Source: Desulfatibacillum sp. | GTDB taxonomy: Bacteria; Desulfobacterota; Desulfobacteria; Desulfobacterales; Desulfatibacillaceae | Assembly (NCBI GenBank): GCA_016342355.1 | Contig: JAEINP010000011.1 | Location: 49,328-113,327, forward strand | Direction of reading: 5' to 3' | Length of the DNA stretch: 64,000 bases | In this document: positions 42,415-50,816 of the stretch, piece by piece | Layout: each line of letters opens with the position of its first letter | Numbering within the stretch: the first letter of the stretch is position 1 | The notes under the pieces: model-generated | The model's input: the letters and a program-made list of their open reading frames with translations, nothing else | Database searches by the model: none | What the model was told of the DNA's origin: nothing | Translations under genes and position numbers: made by a program

Positions 42415-42441
42415 CCCGGCTTTTCGCCGGGATTCGTTTTT
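42415..42441 (+). terminator. Riboswitch expression-platform terminator
   Basis: CCCGGC (42415-42420), loop TTTTC, GCCGGG (42426-42431), then ATTCG and TTTTT. It lies 43 bases after the aptamer and 50 bases before the small ORF, the expected place for transcriptional attenuation by the B12 riboswitch. Confidence 0.8.
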
Positions 42442-42491
42442 ATACGACCAGGTTACGGAGGCATTCTCAACACTTTCTAACGGAGATTGGA

Positions 42492-42686
42492 ATGCACCTG
42501 TACTGGAAAATTTTTGAAGAACTCAAATGCATGGGAGAATATCCTGTTCTCCTGGACCCCAGCCTGAAACGCTGCTTCCTACACTGGATGAAAACCCACG
42601 AATACTCCCTGACCATGGCCGAACAACGGCACATTCCCCGGTTTCCCGGTCCTGAAGCCTTTGGGGTGAGCCCATCCATGAACTAA
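42492..42686 (+). CDS. Orphan 64-aa protein controlled by the B12 riboswitch
   Basis: 64 residues, beginning MHLYWKIFEELKCMGEYPVL. It is soluble-looking, with no membrane helix or signal peptide; two cysteines (C13, C28), three His in the first 47 residues beyond H2 (H31, H36, H47), Trp and Tyr, and a Pro-rich end ('RFPGPEAFGVSPSMN'). The start has CGGAG 6-7 nt upstream. The next gene is on the other strand, so this ORF is the only target of the riboswitch. It is not CbtB, the known tiny B12-regulated membrane protein, because it has no hydrophobic helix. I know no family. B12-sparing or cobalt/corrinoid handling is an inference from the switch alone. Confidence 0.65.
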   Translation: MHLYWKIFEELKCMGEYPVLLDPSLKRCFLHWMKTHEYSLTMAEQRHIPRFPGPEAFGVSPSMN

Positions 42687-42713
42687 CCGGAAACCAGCAG
42701 GCTACCAAGAGGG

Positions 42714-43484
42714 TCATTCCCCGGGGGCAAATTGACCGGTCCGTAAAAAACTGACCACCCGGGCTTTGACCCTGCCCTTTTTCATGAAAAAAGTGTGGCT
42801 GTATGGCAGAACCATGAAATCCGCCATGCCGTCTACCTTGGCGCGTTCCACAGCAACCTTGCCGTCATCAGCCCCTATAAGCCATTTGGAAAACAAGGGG
42901 TTGATGCTCAGGGTCCCGGCCAGGACGCCCACCTCGTAGTCCACCGGCCCCAATCGGTTGGGCAGGCTGTCCGGCCCCGTCCCTAATTGGCGCCCGGCAG
43001 GTCCGTTCAATGCCGCAAACAAAGGGTTGCCGCCCAGTTGGTCTACGACTTCACTTCCCTGGTTGGGGGGGCACAGCATGACCACCCGCCCCAGGTTTTT
43101 GGGGTGGGATTGGGCGAACATGGCTCGCACCACGATGCCGCCCATGGAATGGGTCACAAAGTGGACCTTGGGGGCGTTCCACACGCTAAGGGCGTCCAGT
43201 TGGTCACTCACGTTTTTCGCTAACTCCTCGATGGAAAATTTTCGGGAAGGATAGCCGATATTCACCACCTCGAACCCCTGGCAGGACAGGCTTTTTTCCA
43301 GTGGTTTCATGGAGCCTTTACCCCGCGCCAAACCATGAAGCAGCACGACCACCTCTCCGGCAGGGGTGGATTCATTTTCTGAAGCCCGGGCATTATGTCC
43401 GTAAAAATCCCATGGCAAGAAGGTAGTGATGAACAGAGCCAATATCATCAGTCCAGTCACATTTGAAATTCTTAAAATATCCAT
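42714..43484 (-). CDS. Exported alpha/beta hydrolase, lipase-like
   Basis: 256 residues. N-terminal signal or anchor 'NVTGLMILALFITTFLPW' (8-25), oxyanion region 'VVVLLHGLARGKGSMKPL', nucleophile elbow 'VTHSMGG' (Ser113), likely acid in 'LIGADDGKVAVE' and His in 'LPYSHTFFM'. Such short lipases cleave esters of fatty acids in the periplasm or outside. The ATG at 43484 follows GAGGGAA at about 10 nt; a frame open 46 codons further upstream lacks signal character and is not used. Monocistronic, converging on the riboswitch-controlled small gene. Confidence 0.83.
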   Translation of the reverse strand: MDILRISNVTGLMILALFITTFLPWDFYGHNARASENESTPAGEVVVLLHGLARGKGSMKPLEKSLSCQGFEVVNIGYPSRKFSIEELAKNVSDQLDALSVWNAPKVHFVTHSMGGIVVRAMFAQSHPKNLGRVVMLCPPNQGSEVVDQLGGNPLFAALNGPAGRQLGTGPDSLPNRLGPVDYEVGVLAGTLSINPLFSKWLIGADDGKVAVERAKVDGMADFMVLPYSHTFFMKKGRVKARVVSFLRTGQFAPGE

Positions 43485-43703
43485 ACATTTATTCCCTCTT
43501 GGCCGATTTATCGTTTCCGGAGGCTCTACTTGAAAGATATCCTTTTCAGAAACCTGTGTCAAACTCCGGATAGCCTGCCCACTAAGGCCTTGCGCATAAA
43601 CGCCACAGCATGATATCCCCATTTATTCATGTGGTTATTTTCAAACTTCTCAATCATTTTGTAGATTGTAGAGCTTGTGCTCCGAAAATTGAAGGAAATG
43701 TCC

Positions 43704-43814
43704 ATGGAAAAGCCCAAAGCGATAGTAAAATCAGGGGACACACCGTTGATTGTGAACGTACAGGCGGATTGGACCCCGGGTGAGATCTTTTGGGGGAGGG
43801 GAATTTGTAGGTAA
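43704..43814 (+). CDS. 36-codon ORF translationally coupled to the histidine kinase
   Basis: Encodes 36 residues, beginning MEKPKAIVKSGDTPLIVNVQ and ending in 'WGRGICR'. It has AAGGA 7 nt before its ATG, and its stop TAA shares a base with the ATG of the histidine kinase (TAATG at 43812-43816). The kinase itself has only a distant GGGGAGGGG, so translation of this small ORF may feed the kinase start. No hydrophobic segment; ends with Cys. Too short for the usual gene finders. It could be a regulatory leader or a small partner of the kinase. Confidence 0.55.
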   Translation: MEKPKAIVKSGDTPLIVNVQADWTPGEIFWGRGICR

Positions 43815-44767
43815 TGAATCAGCCCAAATGGTTTACCCATCCTGTCACAATGTTGGTCCTGTCCATCGTGGCTCTGGCGGGCTCCCTGTCCCTGTATATT
43901 TATTGGTATGTGGAAGCCAGCGCCAGCCTTCATACCATTGCCAGGATGTTCAACACCGATCCCGCCCAGTTTAGCAAGCCAGGGACCTGGGTGGTTATCA
44001 CGGTGCTGTCCCTGCTGGTAGGGGTCATCCTGTTGGGTATTCTCACCATCTTTGTATACACAGTCCAGGCCAGGCGGCTATACAGGGTACAGTGCAACTT
44101 CATCAACAACTTCACCCACGAGCTTAAAACCCCGGTGACCTCCCTCAAATTGTATTTGGAGACTTTCCAGAAACACGAATTGCCCCCGGAGGACAAGCAA
44201 AGGTATCTCGGTTATATGGTGGCGGATATCAACCGCCTTTCCGACAATATTGCCCGCATTCTTAACCTGGCGAAAATTGAAAGCAAAACTTACGAGGACG
44301 ATTTGATCCTGTGTGACGTTTTCGCCTTTATCGAGAATTTTCTTCAAGCCAATACCCAGGTTTTTCGGGATTGCCGGATTGCCCTGGTCAACCCCTCGGG
44401 CCACATGCTCCCCTGCCGCATAAACCAGTCACTTTTCGGGATGCTATTGATGAACCTGTTGACCAATGCCATCAAATATAATGAATCCAAACGTCCTGAG
44501 GTGATTATCAGTTTTGAAATACACAGGAAAAAGCTGCACATCATTTTTTCAGACAACGGAATCGGATTGGAAAAAAGGTATCTAAAAAGAATTTTTAAAA
44601 AATTTTACCAAATCGGCCGATCAGATGACATGTCGGCGAAAGGCAGCGGCCTGGGACTTTTTATGGTGGCCAACATTGCCAGAATTCACAGAGGCAAAAT
44701 CAAGGCCGCAAGCAAGGGAATGGGCCAGGGAGCGGAATTTCGAGTAATCTTGCCTTTTCGCTGGTAG
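43814..44767 (+). CDS. Membrane sensor histidine kinase
   Basis: 317 residues. Two membrane helices (about 10-31 and 58-84) with only ~26 residues between, too little for a periplasmic sensor domain. Then H box 'NFTHELKTPVTSLK' (phospho-His), N box 'LLTNAIKYNESK', G1 'FSDNGIGLEKRY', F box 'IFKKFYQI' and G2 'GSGLGLFMV'. With no sensing domain it may read the membrane itself or a partner protein. It is followed 14 bases later by its OmpR-type regulator, then by cyclic-nucleotide-binding and PilT-like genes, so it probably controls pilus retraction or surface behaviour. Confidence 0.92.
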   Translation: MNQPKWFTHPVTMLVLSIVALAGSLSLYIYWYVEASASLHTIARMFNTDPAQFSKPGTWVVITVLSLLVGVILLGILTIFVYTVQARRLYRVQCNFINNFTHELKTPVTSLKLYLETFQKHELPPEDKQRYLGYMVADINRLSDNIARILNLAKIESKTYEDDLILCDVFAFIENFLQANTQVFRDCRIALVNPSGHMLPCRINQSLFGMLLMNLLTNAIKYNESKRPEVIISFEIHRKKLHIIFSDNGIGLEKRYLKRIFKKFYQIGRSDDMSAKGSGLGLFMVANIARIHRGKIKAASKGMGQGAEFRVILPFRW

Positions 44768-44781
44768 AAAGGATAAGCATC

Positions 44782-45510
44782 ATGGTGTTGCAGGAAGGGT
44801 ACACAAAGACCCGAATTCTTGTGGTCGAGGATGAAAAGCACATAGCTGATGGCCTGAAACTAAACCTGGAGTTAGGGGGTTATGAGGTGGATATCGCCCG
44901 GGACGGAGTGGAAGCGTTGGAAATGTACCGGGCCTGGAGACCCGACCTCATTGTGCTGGATATCATGCTTCCCCAGATAGACGGGCTCTCGGTCCTCCGG
45001 AATATTCGTCTAAGCGACCAGCAGATACCCATCCTTATTTTGTCTGCCAAAGGTTCGCCTGAAGATAAAATTGCCGGATTTTCTTACGGTACAGATGATT
45101 ATTTGGCCAAACCATTTAATTTGCAGGAATTTTTATTAAGAGTGGAAAGACTGCTTGCAAGAGCAAGCATGGGAGCGGCGCCGACGGTCAAGGAAAACGC
45201 AGAGCTTCAGGTTTACCAGTTCGGCCCCAACAAGGTGGACTTTTCCACCTTTTCAGCAACATGTCGATGCGGAGAGGTTAAGTTGAGCGACCTGGAAGCA
45301 AAACTCCTTAAACTCTTCTTTTCCAATCAGGGAAAGCCGTTATCGCGCAAAGAATTGTTGGAAATGGGATGGGGTTATACCGGGGCCACCAGCACCCGTA
45401 CCGTCGACAATTTTATCGTGCGTTTTCGAAAATATTTCGAGGATGATCCTAAGAATCCAAAATATTTCAGGAGCTTGCGATCTGTGGGCTATATCTTTGA
45501 CCACGAATAG
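44782..45510 (+). CDS. OmpR/PhoB-type response regulator
   Basis: 242 residues. Receiver at about 8-125: acidic 'VVEDEKHIADGL', phospho-Asp in 'LIVLDIMLPQIDG', Ser in 'LILSAKG', Lys in 'YLAKPFNL'. Winged-helix DNA-binding domain at about 145-240 ('LSRKELLEMGWGYTGATSTR', 'VDNFIVRFRKYFEDD', 'SLRSVGYIF'). Cognate partner of the preceding histidine kinase. The C-terminal domain has the 'TVDN-I-RLRKK' helix of the OmpR class. Probably activates its own operon or pilus genes. Confidence 0.93.
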   Translation: MVLQEGYTKTRILVVEDEKHIADGLKLNLELGGYEVDIARDGVEALEMYRAWRPDLIVLDIMLPQIDGLSVLRNIRLSDQQIPILILSAKGSPEDKIAGFSYGTDDYLAKPFNLQEFLLRVERLLARASMGAAPTVKENAELQVYQFGPNKVDFSTFSATCRCGEVKLSDLEAKLLKLFFSNQGKPLSRKELLEMGWGYTGATSTRTVDNFIVRFRKYFEDDPKNPKYFRSLRSVGYIFDHE

Positions 45511-45546
45511 TGCTCTAATATGACAGCTATACACAAAGGGGGAAGC

Positions 45547-46242
45547 ATGGATCCATCGGCCTACATCGCAAACAACTATCTCCTGGACGGCCTGGAGCAA
45601 GAGCAACAATCGTGGTTGCTGTCCTGCTTTAGCAAAAAAGCATTTAAGGCTGGCGAACAGGTTTTTAGAGAAAATGATGCGGGGGATGAGCTTTTTTTTG
45701 TGGAATCGGGGCGGGTGGTGGTAAGGCGCTGGATCACGGAAGGGTCGGTAGATAAAATCCTTCTCACCGCAGAGCAGGGCGATGTATTTGGAGAAATGGC
45801 CTTTGTGGACCATGGACTCAGAACGGCTTCCGCACTTGCAGAAGTTGATAGCGTAATCCGGTGTCTTTCCAGGAACACCTTCAACTCCTTTTGCGGAAAA
45901 TACCCCAAAGCCGGAGTCAAGGCATTGGATAACCTCCTGTGTATCCTGGCTTTACGTCTCAGGAACACTACCGATGCCTATGTGGACGCAGTCCAATATA
46001 ATATCCAGGTTAGCGGAACGGAACCTTTAGGATTTCAGCATCTTATAACGAGCAGCATGATTGTGGAAATGCATTTAACCTCCGGCGCGTGTCTGGTTGG
46101 CACGGTCATCACCGTGGAAAAAAGCGAGGCTGGTTTTCAGATTATCATCCGAAAGATGGACGGGGGGCTGATTATGGTTCCTTACCACGCCATTACCAGT
46201 ATTTCCTTTGATGCTGATAAAAAAGACGCAAGGATGACGTAA
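45547..46242 (+). CDS. Cyclic-nucleotide-binding domain joined to an Sm-like domain
   Basis: 231 residues. Residues about 18-125 are a cNMP-binding beta roll ('FKAGEQVFRENDAGDELFFV', 'GDVFGEMAFVDHGLRTASA'), where 'FGEMAFVD...RTASA' is the phosphate-binding cassette. Residues about 158-225 look like an Sm/Hfq barrel: 'MIVEMHLTSGACLVGTVITV' and 'GLIMVPYHAITSISF'. There is no HTH, so it is not a Crp-type regulator; a nucleotide-responsive RNA- or protein-binding role is possible. ATG at 45547 has AAAGGGGG 5 nt upstream, better than the frame start nine codons before. It is one base from the PilT-like gene, a tight operon. Confidence 0.78.
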   Translation: MDPSAYIANNYLLDGLEQEQQSWLLSCFSKKAFKAGEQVFRENDAGDELFFVESGRVVVRRWITEGSVDKILLTAEQGDVFGEMAFVDHGLRTASALAEVDSVIRCLSRNTFNSFCGKYPKAGVKALDNLLCILALRLRNTTDAYVDAVQYNIQVSGTEPLGFQHLITSSMIVEMHLTSGACLVGTVITVEKSEAGFQIIIRKMDGGLIMVPYHAITSISFDADKKDARMT

Positions 46243-46243
46243 T

Positions 46244-47356
46244 ATGCCGGTTTTGGATAAAGTCTTTAATGCAGCAGCCGAACACCTTGCCTCGGATATC
46301 CATATTGCTCCGGGCGAGCCGGTTGTCTTGCGCATTCAGGGCAAATTGAAAAGGCTCAAGAGTTCACCCCTCACCCAAGACCAATGCCGTAAATTGATCC
46401 TGGAAATCCTGACCCCGGAACAGAGAAAAAAACTGGAGCAGGATCTGCAACTGGATTTTGTTTACGACCTGGGAGATGTGGGACGGTTTCGTGGAAACGC
46501 CATGTTTCATCAAGCCGGAATGAGTGCCGCTTTCCGGTTCATCCCCCCCTGGATTTCCACCCTGGACGAGCTGGGCCTGCCCCCGATAGTGAAAAAGGTC
46601 CTGGACAATCACCAGGGCCTCATCCTTGTGACGGGGGCGGCAGGGCAAGGCAAATCCACCACCATGGCGGCTATGATAGACTACATCAATACCCTGCGGT
46701 CCCACCATGTTCTCACGGTGGAAGATCCCATTGAATTTGTCCATCCCTTTAAGAAGGCTGTCATCAACCAACGGCAGTTGGGGAAGGGAACCCTGTCCTA
46801 CACCAACGCACTGCGGGCAGCTCTCCGGGAAGACCCGGACGTGATCATGATCGGGGAATTACGGGATTTGGAAACCATTTCCCTGGCCATTTCCGCTTCC
46901 GAAACCGGGCACTTGGTTATTGGCACCCTGGCCTGCGGCAGCGCTCCCAAAACCATAGATAGAATCATCGACTCCTACCCGCCCGGGGAGCAAAATCAGA
47001 TACGGGCCATGTTGAGCGAAGGCCTGAAAGCTGTCATCACTCAGCGCCTGCTCCCCAATATGGACGGAAAAACCATGGAACTGGCCGTGGAAGTTCTCAT
47101 TGTCACCCTACCCATAGCCAACCTCATCAGGGAGGGGAAAGTCTTCCAGATTCCATCCATCATGCAAACCGCCAAGCGGGTGGGCATGATTGGCATGGAC
47201 GACTCCCTGCTCCAACTGGTGGAGGCAGGCAAGGTGGCCGCCAGCGAAGCGGTATTATACTCCAAAAACGCGCATGTGTTCGCCCGGCACCTGGCCAGGG
47301 AGAAGAAGGATTCGGGAGATCAGGGAAAAGGCATCGAATGTTTAAACAGACTTTAG
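46244..47356 (+). CDS. PilT/PilU-like ATPase with degenerate catalytic boxes
   Basis: 370 residues, same length and layout as PilT. The Walker A is 'GAAGQGKST' (131-139) instead of GPTGSGKST, the Asp box 'TVEDPIEFVH' and Walker B 'DVIMIGELRD' are kept, but the His box 'TGHLVIGTLACGSA' has Ala230-Cys231 where PilT has His-Thr. The invariant nucleotide-site His is therefore gone. The C-terminal 'IANLIREGKVFQIPSIMQT' motif that PilT needs for retraction is present. It probably works as a modulating partner of the intact PilT encoded next, as PilU does. It starts one base after the cNMP/Sm-like gene. Confidence 0.88.
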   Translation: MPVLDKVFNAAAEHLASDIHIAPGEPVVLRIQGKLKRLKSSPLTQDQCRKLILEILTPEQRKKLEQDLQLDFVYDLGDVGRFRGNAMFHQAGMSAAFRFIPPWISTLDELGLPPIVKKVLDNHQGLILVTGAAGQGKSTTMAAMIDYINTLRSHHVLTVEDPIEFVHPFKKAVINQRQLGKGTLSYTNALRAALREDPDVIMIGELRDLETISLAISASETGHLVIGTLACGSAPKTIDRIIDSYPPGEQNQIRAMLSEGLKAVITQRLLPNMDGKTMELAVEVLIVTLPIANLIREGKVFQIPSIMQTAKRVGMIGMDDSLLQLVEAGKVAASEAVLYSKNAHVFARHLAREKKDSGDQGKGIECLNRL

Positions 47357-47398
47357 CGCCTGCATGGCAAGAGTTCACTGCTTCTTAGCGAGGATATA

Positions 47399-48454
47399 AT
47401 GGCCGCAATAGATGCTTTTTTCAGGGAAATGAAGGAAAGGGATGCCAGCGACCTCCATATGGTGGTTGGGTTTCCACCGCTTCTGCGCTTACGTGGAGAA
47501 CTGGAGCCCACAGAGCACACAGTGCTCACGCCGGAATCCAACGAAAACTTTCTATTTGAAATGCTAAATGAAGAACAGCAGGCCTATTTGAAGAAAAACA
47601 GGGATTTTGACATGGCCTATGAAATCCCCGGGGTGGCTCGGTTCCGGTGCAACATGCTTTATCAACAGCATGGCGTCGGTGCGGTGTTCCGGATCATTCC
47701 CACAAAAATCCTTACCCTGGAGCAACTGAGCCTGCCCGAGGTTTTAAAAACAATATCCGGCTACAAAAAGGGCCTGGTTTTAGTCACAGGACCCACGGGC
47801 AGCGGCAAATCCACTACCCTGGCCGCCATTATCAACCATATTAACGAAACACGGGCGGCACACATCATCACCATTGAAGACCCCCTGGAATTTGTCCACC
47901 CCAACAGAAAATGCCTGTTCACCCAAAGGGAGATAGGAACCCATGCCCACAGCTTTTCCGACGCTTTGCGTGTGGCCACCCGGCAAGACCCGGATATCAT
48001 TCTTGTGGGGGAAATGCGGGACCCGGAAACCATATCCATGGCCCTCACCTGTTCCGAACTGGGCATTTTGGTCTTTGGCACCCTCCACACCAACAGCGCA
48101 GCTAAAACCATAGACCGGATCATCAACTCCTTTCCCTCGGAGCAGCAGGCACAAACCAGAACCATGCTGTCCGAATCGCTCCAGGCGGTCATTGCCCAGC
48201 AATTGCTCAAAACAGCAGACGGCAAGGGAAGGTGCGCGGCCAATGAAATCCTATTGGGTTCCTCGGCGCTGGCTTCCATGATTCGGGAAGGCAAGATCAC
48301 CCAGATCAATTCGCTTATTCAGACAGGCACGGCCCAGGGAATGCAGACCATGGACCAGCACCTTAAAAAATTGGTGGTTGAGGGCCGCATAACCAACGAG
48401 GCTGCTTATGAAAAGGCTATCAACAAGAGCCTTTTTGAAGAAGGAACTCCTTAA
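47399..48454 (+). CDS. pilT: Twitching-motility ATPase PilT
   Basis: 351 residues. 'DASDLHMVVGFPPLLRLRG', Walker A 'GPTGSGKSTT' (131-140), Asp box 'TIEDPLEFVH', Walker B 'DIILVGEMRDPETI', His box 'FGTLHTNSAAKTIDRI' (H230), and the C-terminal 'LASMIREGKITQINSLIQT'. The hexameric motor retracts type IV pili. All motor residues are intact in contrast to the gene just upstream, with which it aligns nearly position for position. A GAGG precedes the ATG. No pilin or assembly genes are near, so pili are encoded elsewhere; here the motors are tied to a two-component system and a cNMP sensor. Confidence 0.93.
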   Translation: MAAIDAFFREMKERDASDLHMVVGFPPLLRLRGELEPTEHTVLTPESNENFLFEMLNEEQQAYLKKNRDFDMAYEIPGVARFRCNMLYQQHGVGAVFRIIPTKILTLEQLSLPEVLKTISGYKKGLVLVTGPTGSGKSTTLAAIINHINETRAAHIITIEDPLEFVHPNRKCLFTQREIGTHAHSFSDALRVATRQDPDIILVGEMRDPETISMALTCSELGILVFGTLHTNSAAKTIDRIINSFPSEQQAQTRTMLSESLQAVIAQQLLKTADGKGRCAANEILLGSSALASMIREGKITQINSLIQTGTAQGMQTMDQHLKKLVVEGRITNEAAYEKAINKSLFEEGTP

Positions 48455-48518
48455 AAAAATATTGGTTCGGATAGGCAGGACTATTCTTCAAGGACTGTTA
48501 CGGTTGGCACAAAAGCGA

Positions 48519-48932
48519 TCAGGCCTGCCCTTCGGGGAGCCGGTCCTTTTTCCTGTACACCGTACCCTGGAGCGACGCGATCAAATCTCCCGACTCATCC
48601 GTAACCCGCATGGCATAAGTCGCCAACTTGGGGTTACGAGATATTTCCTCAACCTCTGCGGTAAGCTCTCCGGTTTTTATTGCTTTCATAAAGGAAACGG
48701 ACACATTGATGGCCAGGGCCAGGGTTCCGTGGGAATTGGAAGCCATGGCAAAAGCAAAATCGGCCAGGGTAAATATGGCGCCGCCATGGACCACTCCGGC
48801 GCCGTTCAGGTGTTCCTTTACCAAAACCATCCGGGCCTTGGCCCGGCCGTCGCCGGCGTCAAGCAACTCGCAGCCGCAATGGGCGGCGAACAAGTCCGTC
48901 TTCGAAAACGCGAGCATTTGTTTGTTGGTCAT
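48519..48932 (-). CDS. Hotdog-fold thioesterase, PaaI family
   Basis: 137 residues from MTNKQMLAFS. Signature 'NGAGVVHGGAIFTLADFAFA' with the conserved 'VHGG-x-I/l-tLaD' and 'INVSVSFMKAIKTGELTAEV'. PaaI thioesterases hydrolyse acyl-CoA, often phenylacetyl-CoA intermediates, as a rescue for trapped CoA. The start is chosen at the methionine that begins the family's normal N-terminal helix; the frame is open 46 codons further upstream through low-quality sequence. Convergent with pilT. No phenylacetate genes are near. Confidence 0.85.
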   Translation of the reverse strand: MTNKQMLAFSKTDLFAAHCGCELLDAGDGRAKARMVLVKEHLNGAGVVHGGAIFTLADFAFAMASNSHGTLALAINVSVSFMKAIKTGELTAEVEEISRNPKLATYAMRVTDESGDLIASLQGTVYRKKDRLPEGQA

Positions 48933-49106
48933 GTTTGTATATCCCGTGCCTTTTTCCGGAACAATTCGGGCTAATCCCCCCACACTATTTCTCGGAGCTA
49001 CAAGACTGCATAATGCCATAGTATGGGCGCGAAGCCAAGGCGGGATTGGCTGGCCCCTTTTGGGGCCCATCCCGAGTATACAAACACTCCATGAAATAAA
49101 TAGAGT

Positions 49107-50816
49107 CTAAAGAGTCTCGGCAACTTGGCCGTCCCAGTCCCAGACCTGATTGATTATCCTGTGAAGCAGGGGCCGCACCAACACCTCTGCGGCCTTGCCG
49201 TAAAGCAAATCCAGATGATTGGCCCCGTGAATGACAAAATCCACCAACTGGCTTCTCTCTGGAGTAATCTCCACACTCTTCAGATCATCAGCGGTCCTCA
49301 GATGAAAAATCCGTTTGGTCTTGTGGGGATAGAGGCTGCTGTATTTCAGGTTGCTGGGCGGCGCCAACGGGTCCTTGGACCCGAAAAAATGGAAGGTGGG
49401 AATATTGGGTGGATAAAAGCCCATACTCTGGGAGTAATTCAGACGCGTGCCATCCATACGTTTGAATCCTTCTCCATTGTATATGGCTTTCAAGAACTGA
49501 AAACCGAGGCCCAAGGGCACGGATTCCATGGCCTTACGCACATAGTCGGTGGAAAACCGGGTACAGTCCGCATGGTTTTCCGGATTCACCAAAAAATTTA
49601 TCCCTCCCAAGTCGCTGTGCAGGAACGCCGTGCTTATGTGCTTGAGAAGGGGGGGCTGGGAAACCATCCAGAAAAGTTCCCGAACAGGAACTCTGTGAAA
49701 CCGGAAAATTCTGGCCAGATGGTTGAGCCACAAGGCCACCGGGAAGAGCAGGTGAGCTTTTTTTTCAAAAAAACGGGGAGATCCCAGGCAAATGGTTGCC
49801 CGCACCGAGGATATGCTTTTTTCCGCCTCTTTTTTTGAGGGCAGCACCCTGTCCAAAATTGCCTTTTGTTCCGCAGACATGTCAAGGGAATCAAAATTGT
49901 TGCGCAAACCCCAGGCAAGGGGCATGTGCTCGGCAATCATCCCCCCCATGCTGTGACCCAGTAAAATACTGGGCTTGTTCCGGCTCCTGGAATGGATAAA
50001 CCGCACCACTGTGGGTAAGTCATAATCGCTTAGGGTGTCTACGGTATAAAAGGGATCAAACTTGCCCTCGTTGATGCCCATTCCCCTGGGGTCAAACAAA
50101 TAGGTCCAGTACCCCCGGTCTGCCAGATCCTTGGCCAGGGAATAGCGGTTGTTGACGTTAAAACAATTACTGTTGTTGGAAAAACCTGGAATAAGCACCA
50201 CAGATGGCCTGTTATCCCCGGCCGTGACATCCTCCATGGAACATAGCCTGCGAAATCGGATTTCCTTGCCTTCTTCCGTATAATCCCGGTAATAGACGAT
50301 TTCGTAATCGCCCCGGCCGTTAAACTCCCTTTCGTCTATTTCGCTTTCAAAATAGGCGGGGGCCCGATCCTTGAGCAAAGCATCCAGTAAAATCCGCCTT
50401 CTCCGGGCCTCCTCCACGATGGTGGAAAAAAAATAGGCGGGGACGGCAAAGCGGATCTGGGCCAAGTGCTTGAGCTGCTTTTGCGTCAGCATGATGACGT
50501 TTTCAGTCAGCCTTATACTTCCCTTTTCCAATTCGTCGTATAAAACCGCCTTAATCTCCACCCGGGGGATGCGTTGGCCAGTTGCATGAAAAAACAAGTG
50601 GTAGAGGCTGAGGGCCAATTTACCCACTGCCATGGCCCGGAGTTCTTCCTGGGTTTTTATCAGTTCCTCGGAAACCGGCAGCCCCAGGCGCAACTGGCCT
50701 TCATAAAAGGTGCTGTAATAATCGTAGCCGGTATTGACTGCCCATCCCGGAATTTCATTTAACAGAAGGCGGGAAATCCCTCGGGCGGTGTTCTGAATCT
50801 GGCTGGAAAGCGTCAT
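49107..50816 (-). CDS. Large alpha/beta hydrolase with helical N-terminal domain
   Basis: 569 residues from MTLSSQIQNT (GAGG 8-9 nt upstream). The first ~200 residues are helical, with no signal peptide. From about 200 on the alpha/beta hydrolase core appears: 'VVLIPGFSNNSNCF' (oxyanion), 'YLFDPRGMGINEG', nucleophile 'LLGHSMGGMIAEH', acid 'FFGSKDPLAPPS', and His in 'FVIHGANHLDLLYG'. The 'VVLIPG' strand and 'NHLDLLYG' end recall polyhydroxyalkanoate-synthase/gastric-lipase-like hydrolases, but the nucleophile is Ser, not Cys. It probably cleaves a lipid or polyester in the cytoplasm or at the membrane. Single gene. Confidence 0.83.
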   Translation of the reverse strand: MTLSSQIQNTARGISRLLLNEIPGWAVNTGYDYYSTFYEGQLRLGLPVSEELIKTQEELRAMAVGKLALSLYHLFFHATGQRIPRVEIKAVLYDELEKGSIRLTENVIMLTQKQLKHLAQIRFAVPAYFFSTIVEEARRRRILLDALLKDRAPAYFESEIDEREFNGRGDYEIVYYRDYTEEGKEIRFRRLCSMEDVTAGDNRPSVVLIPGFSNNSNCFNVNNRYSLAKDLADRGYWTYLFDPRGMGINEGKFDPFYTVDTLSDYDLPTVVRFIHSRSRNKPSILLGHSMGGMIAEHMPLAWGLRNNFDSLDMSAEQKAILDRVLPSKKEAEKSISSVRATICLGSPRFFEKKAHLLFPVALWLNHLARIFRFHRVPVRELFWMVSQPPLLKHISTAFLHSDLGGINFLVNPENHADCTRFSTDYVRKAMESVPLGLGFQFLKAIYNGEGFKRMDGTRLNYSQSMGFYPPNIPTFHFFGSKDPLAPPSNLKYSSLYPHKTKRIFHLRTADDLKSVEITPERSQLVDFVIHGANHLDLLYGKAAEVLVRPLLHRIINQVWDWDGQVAETL

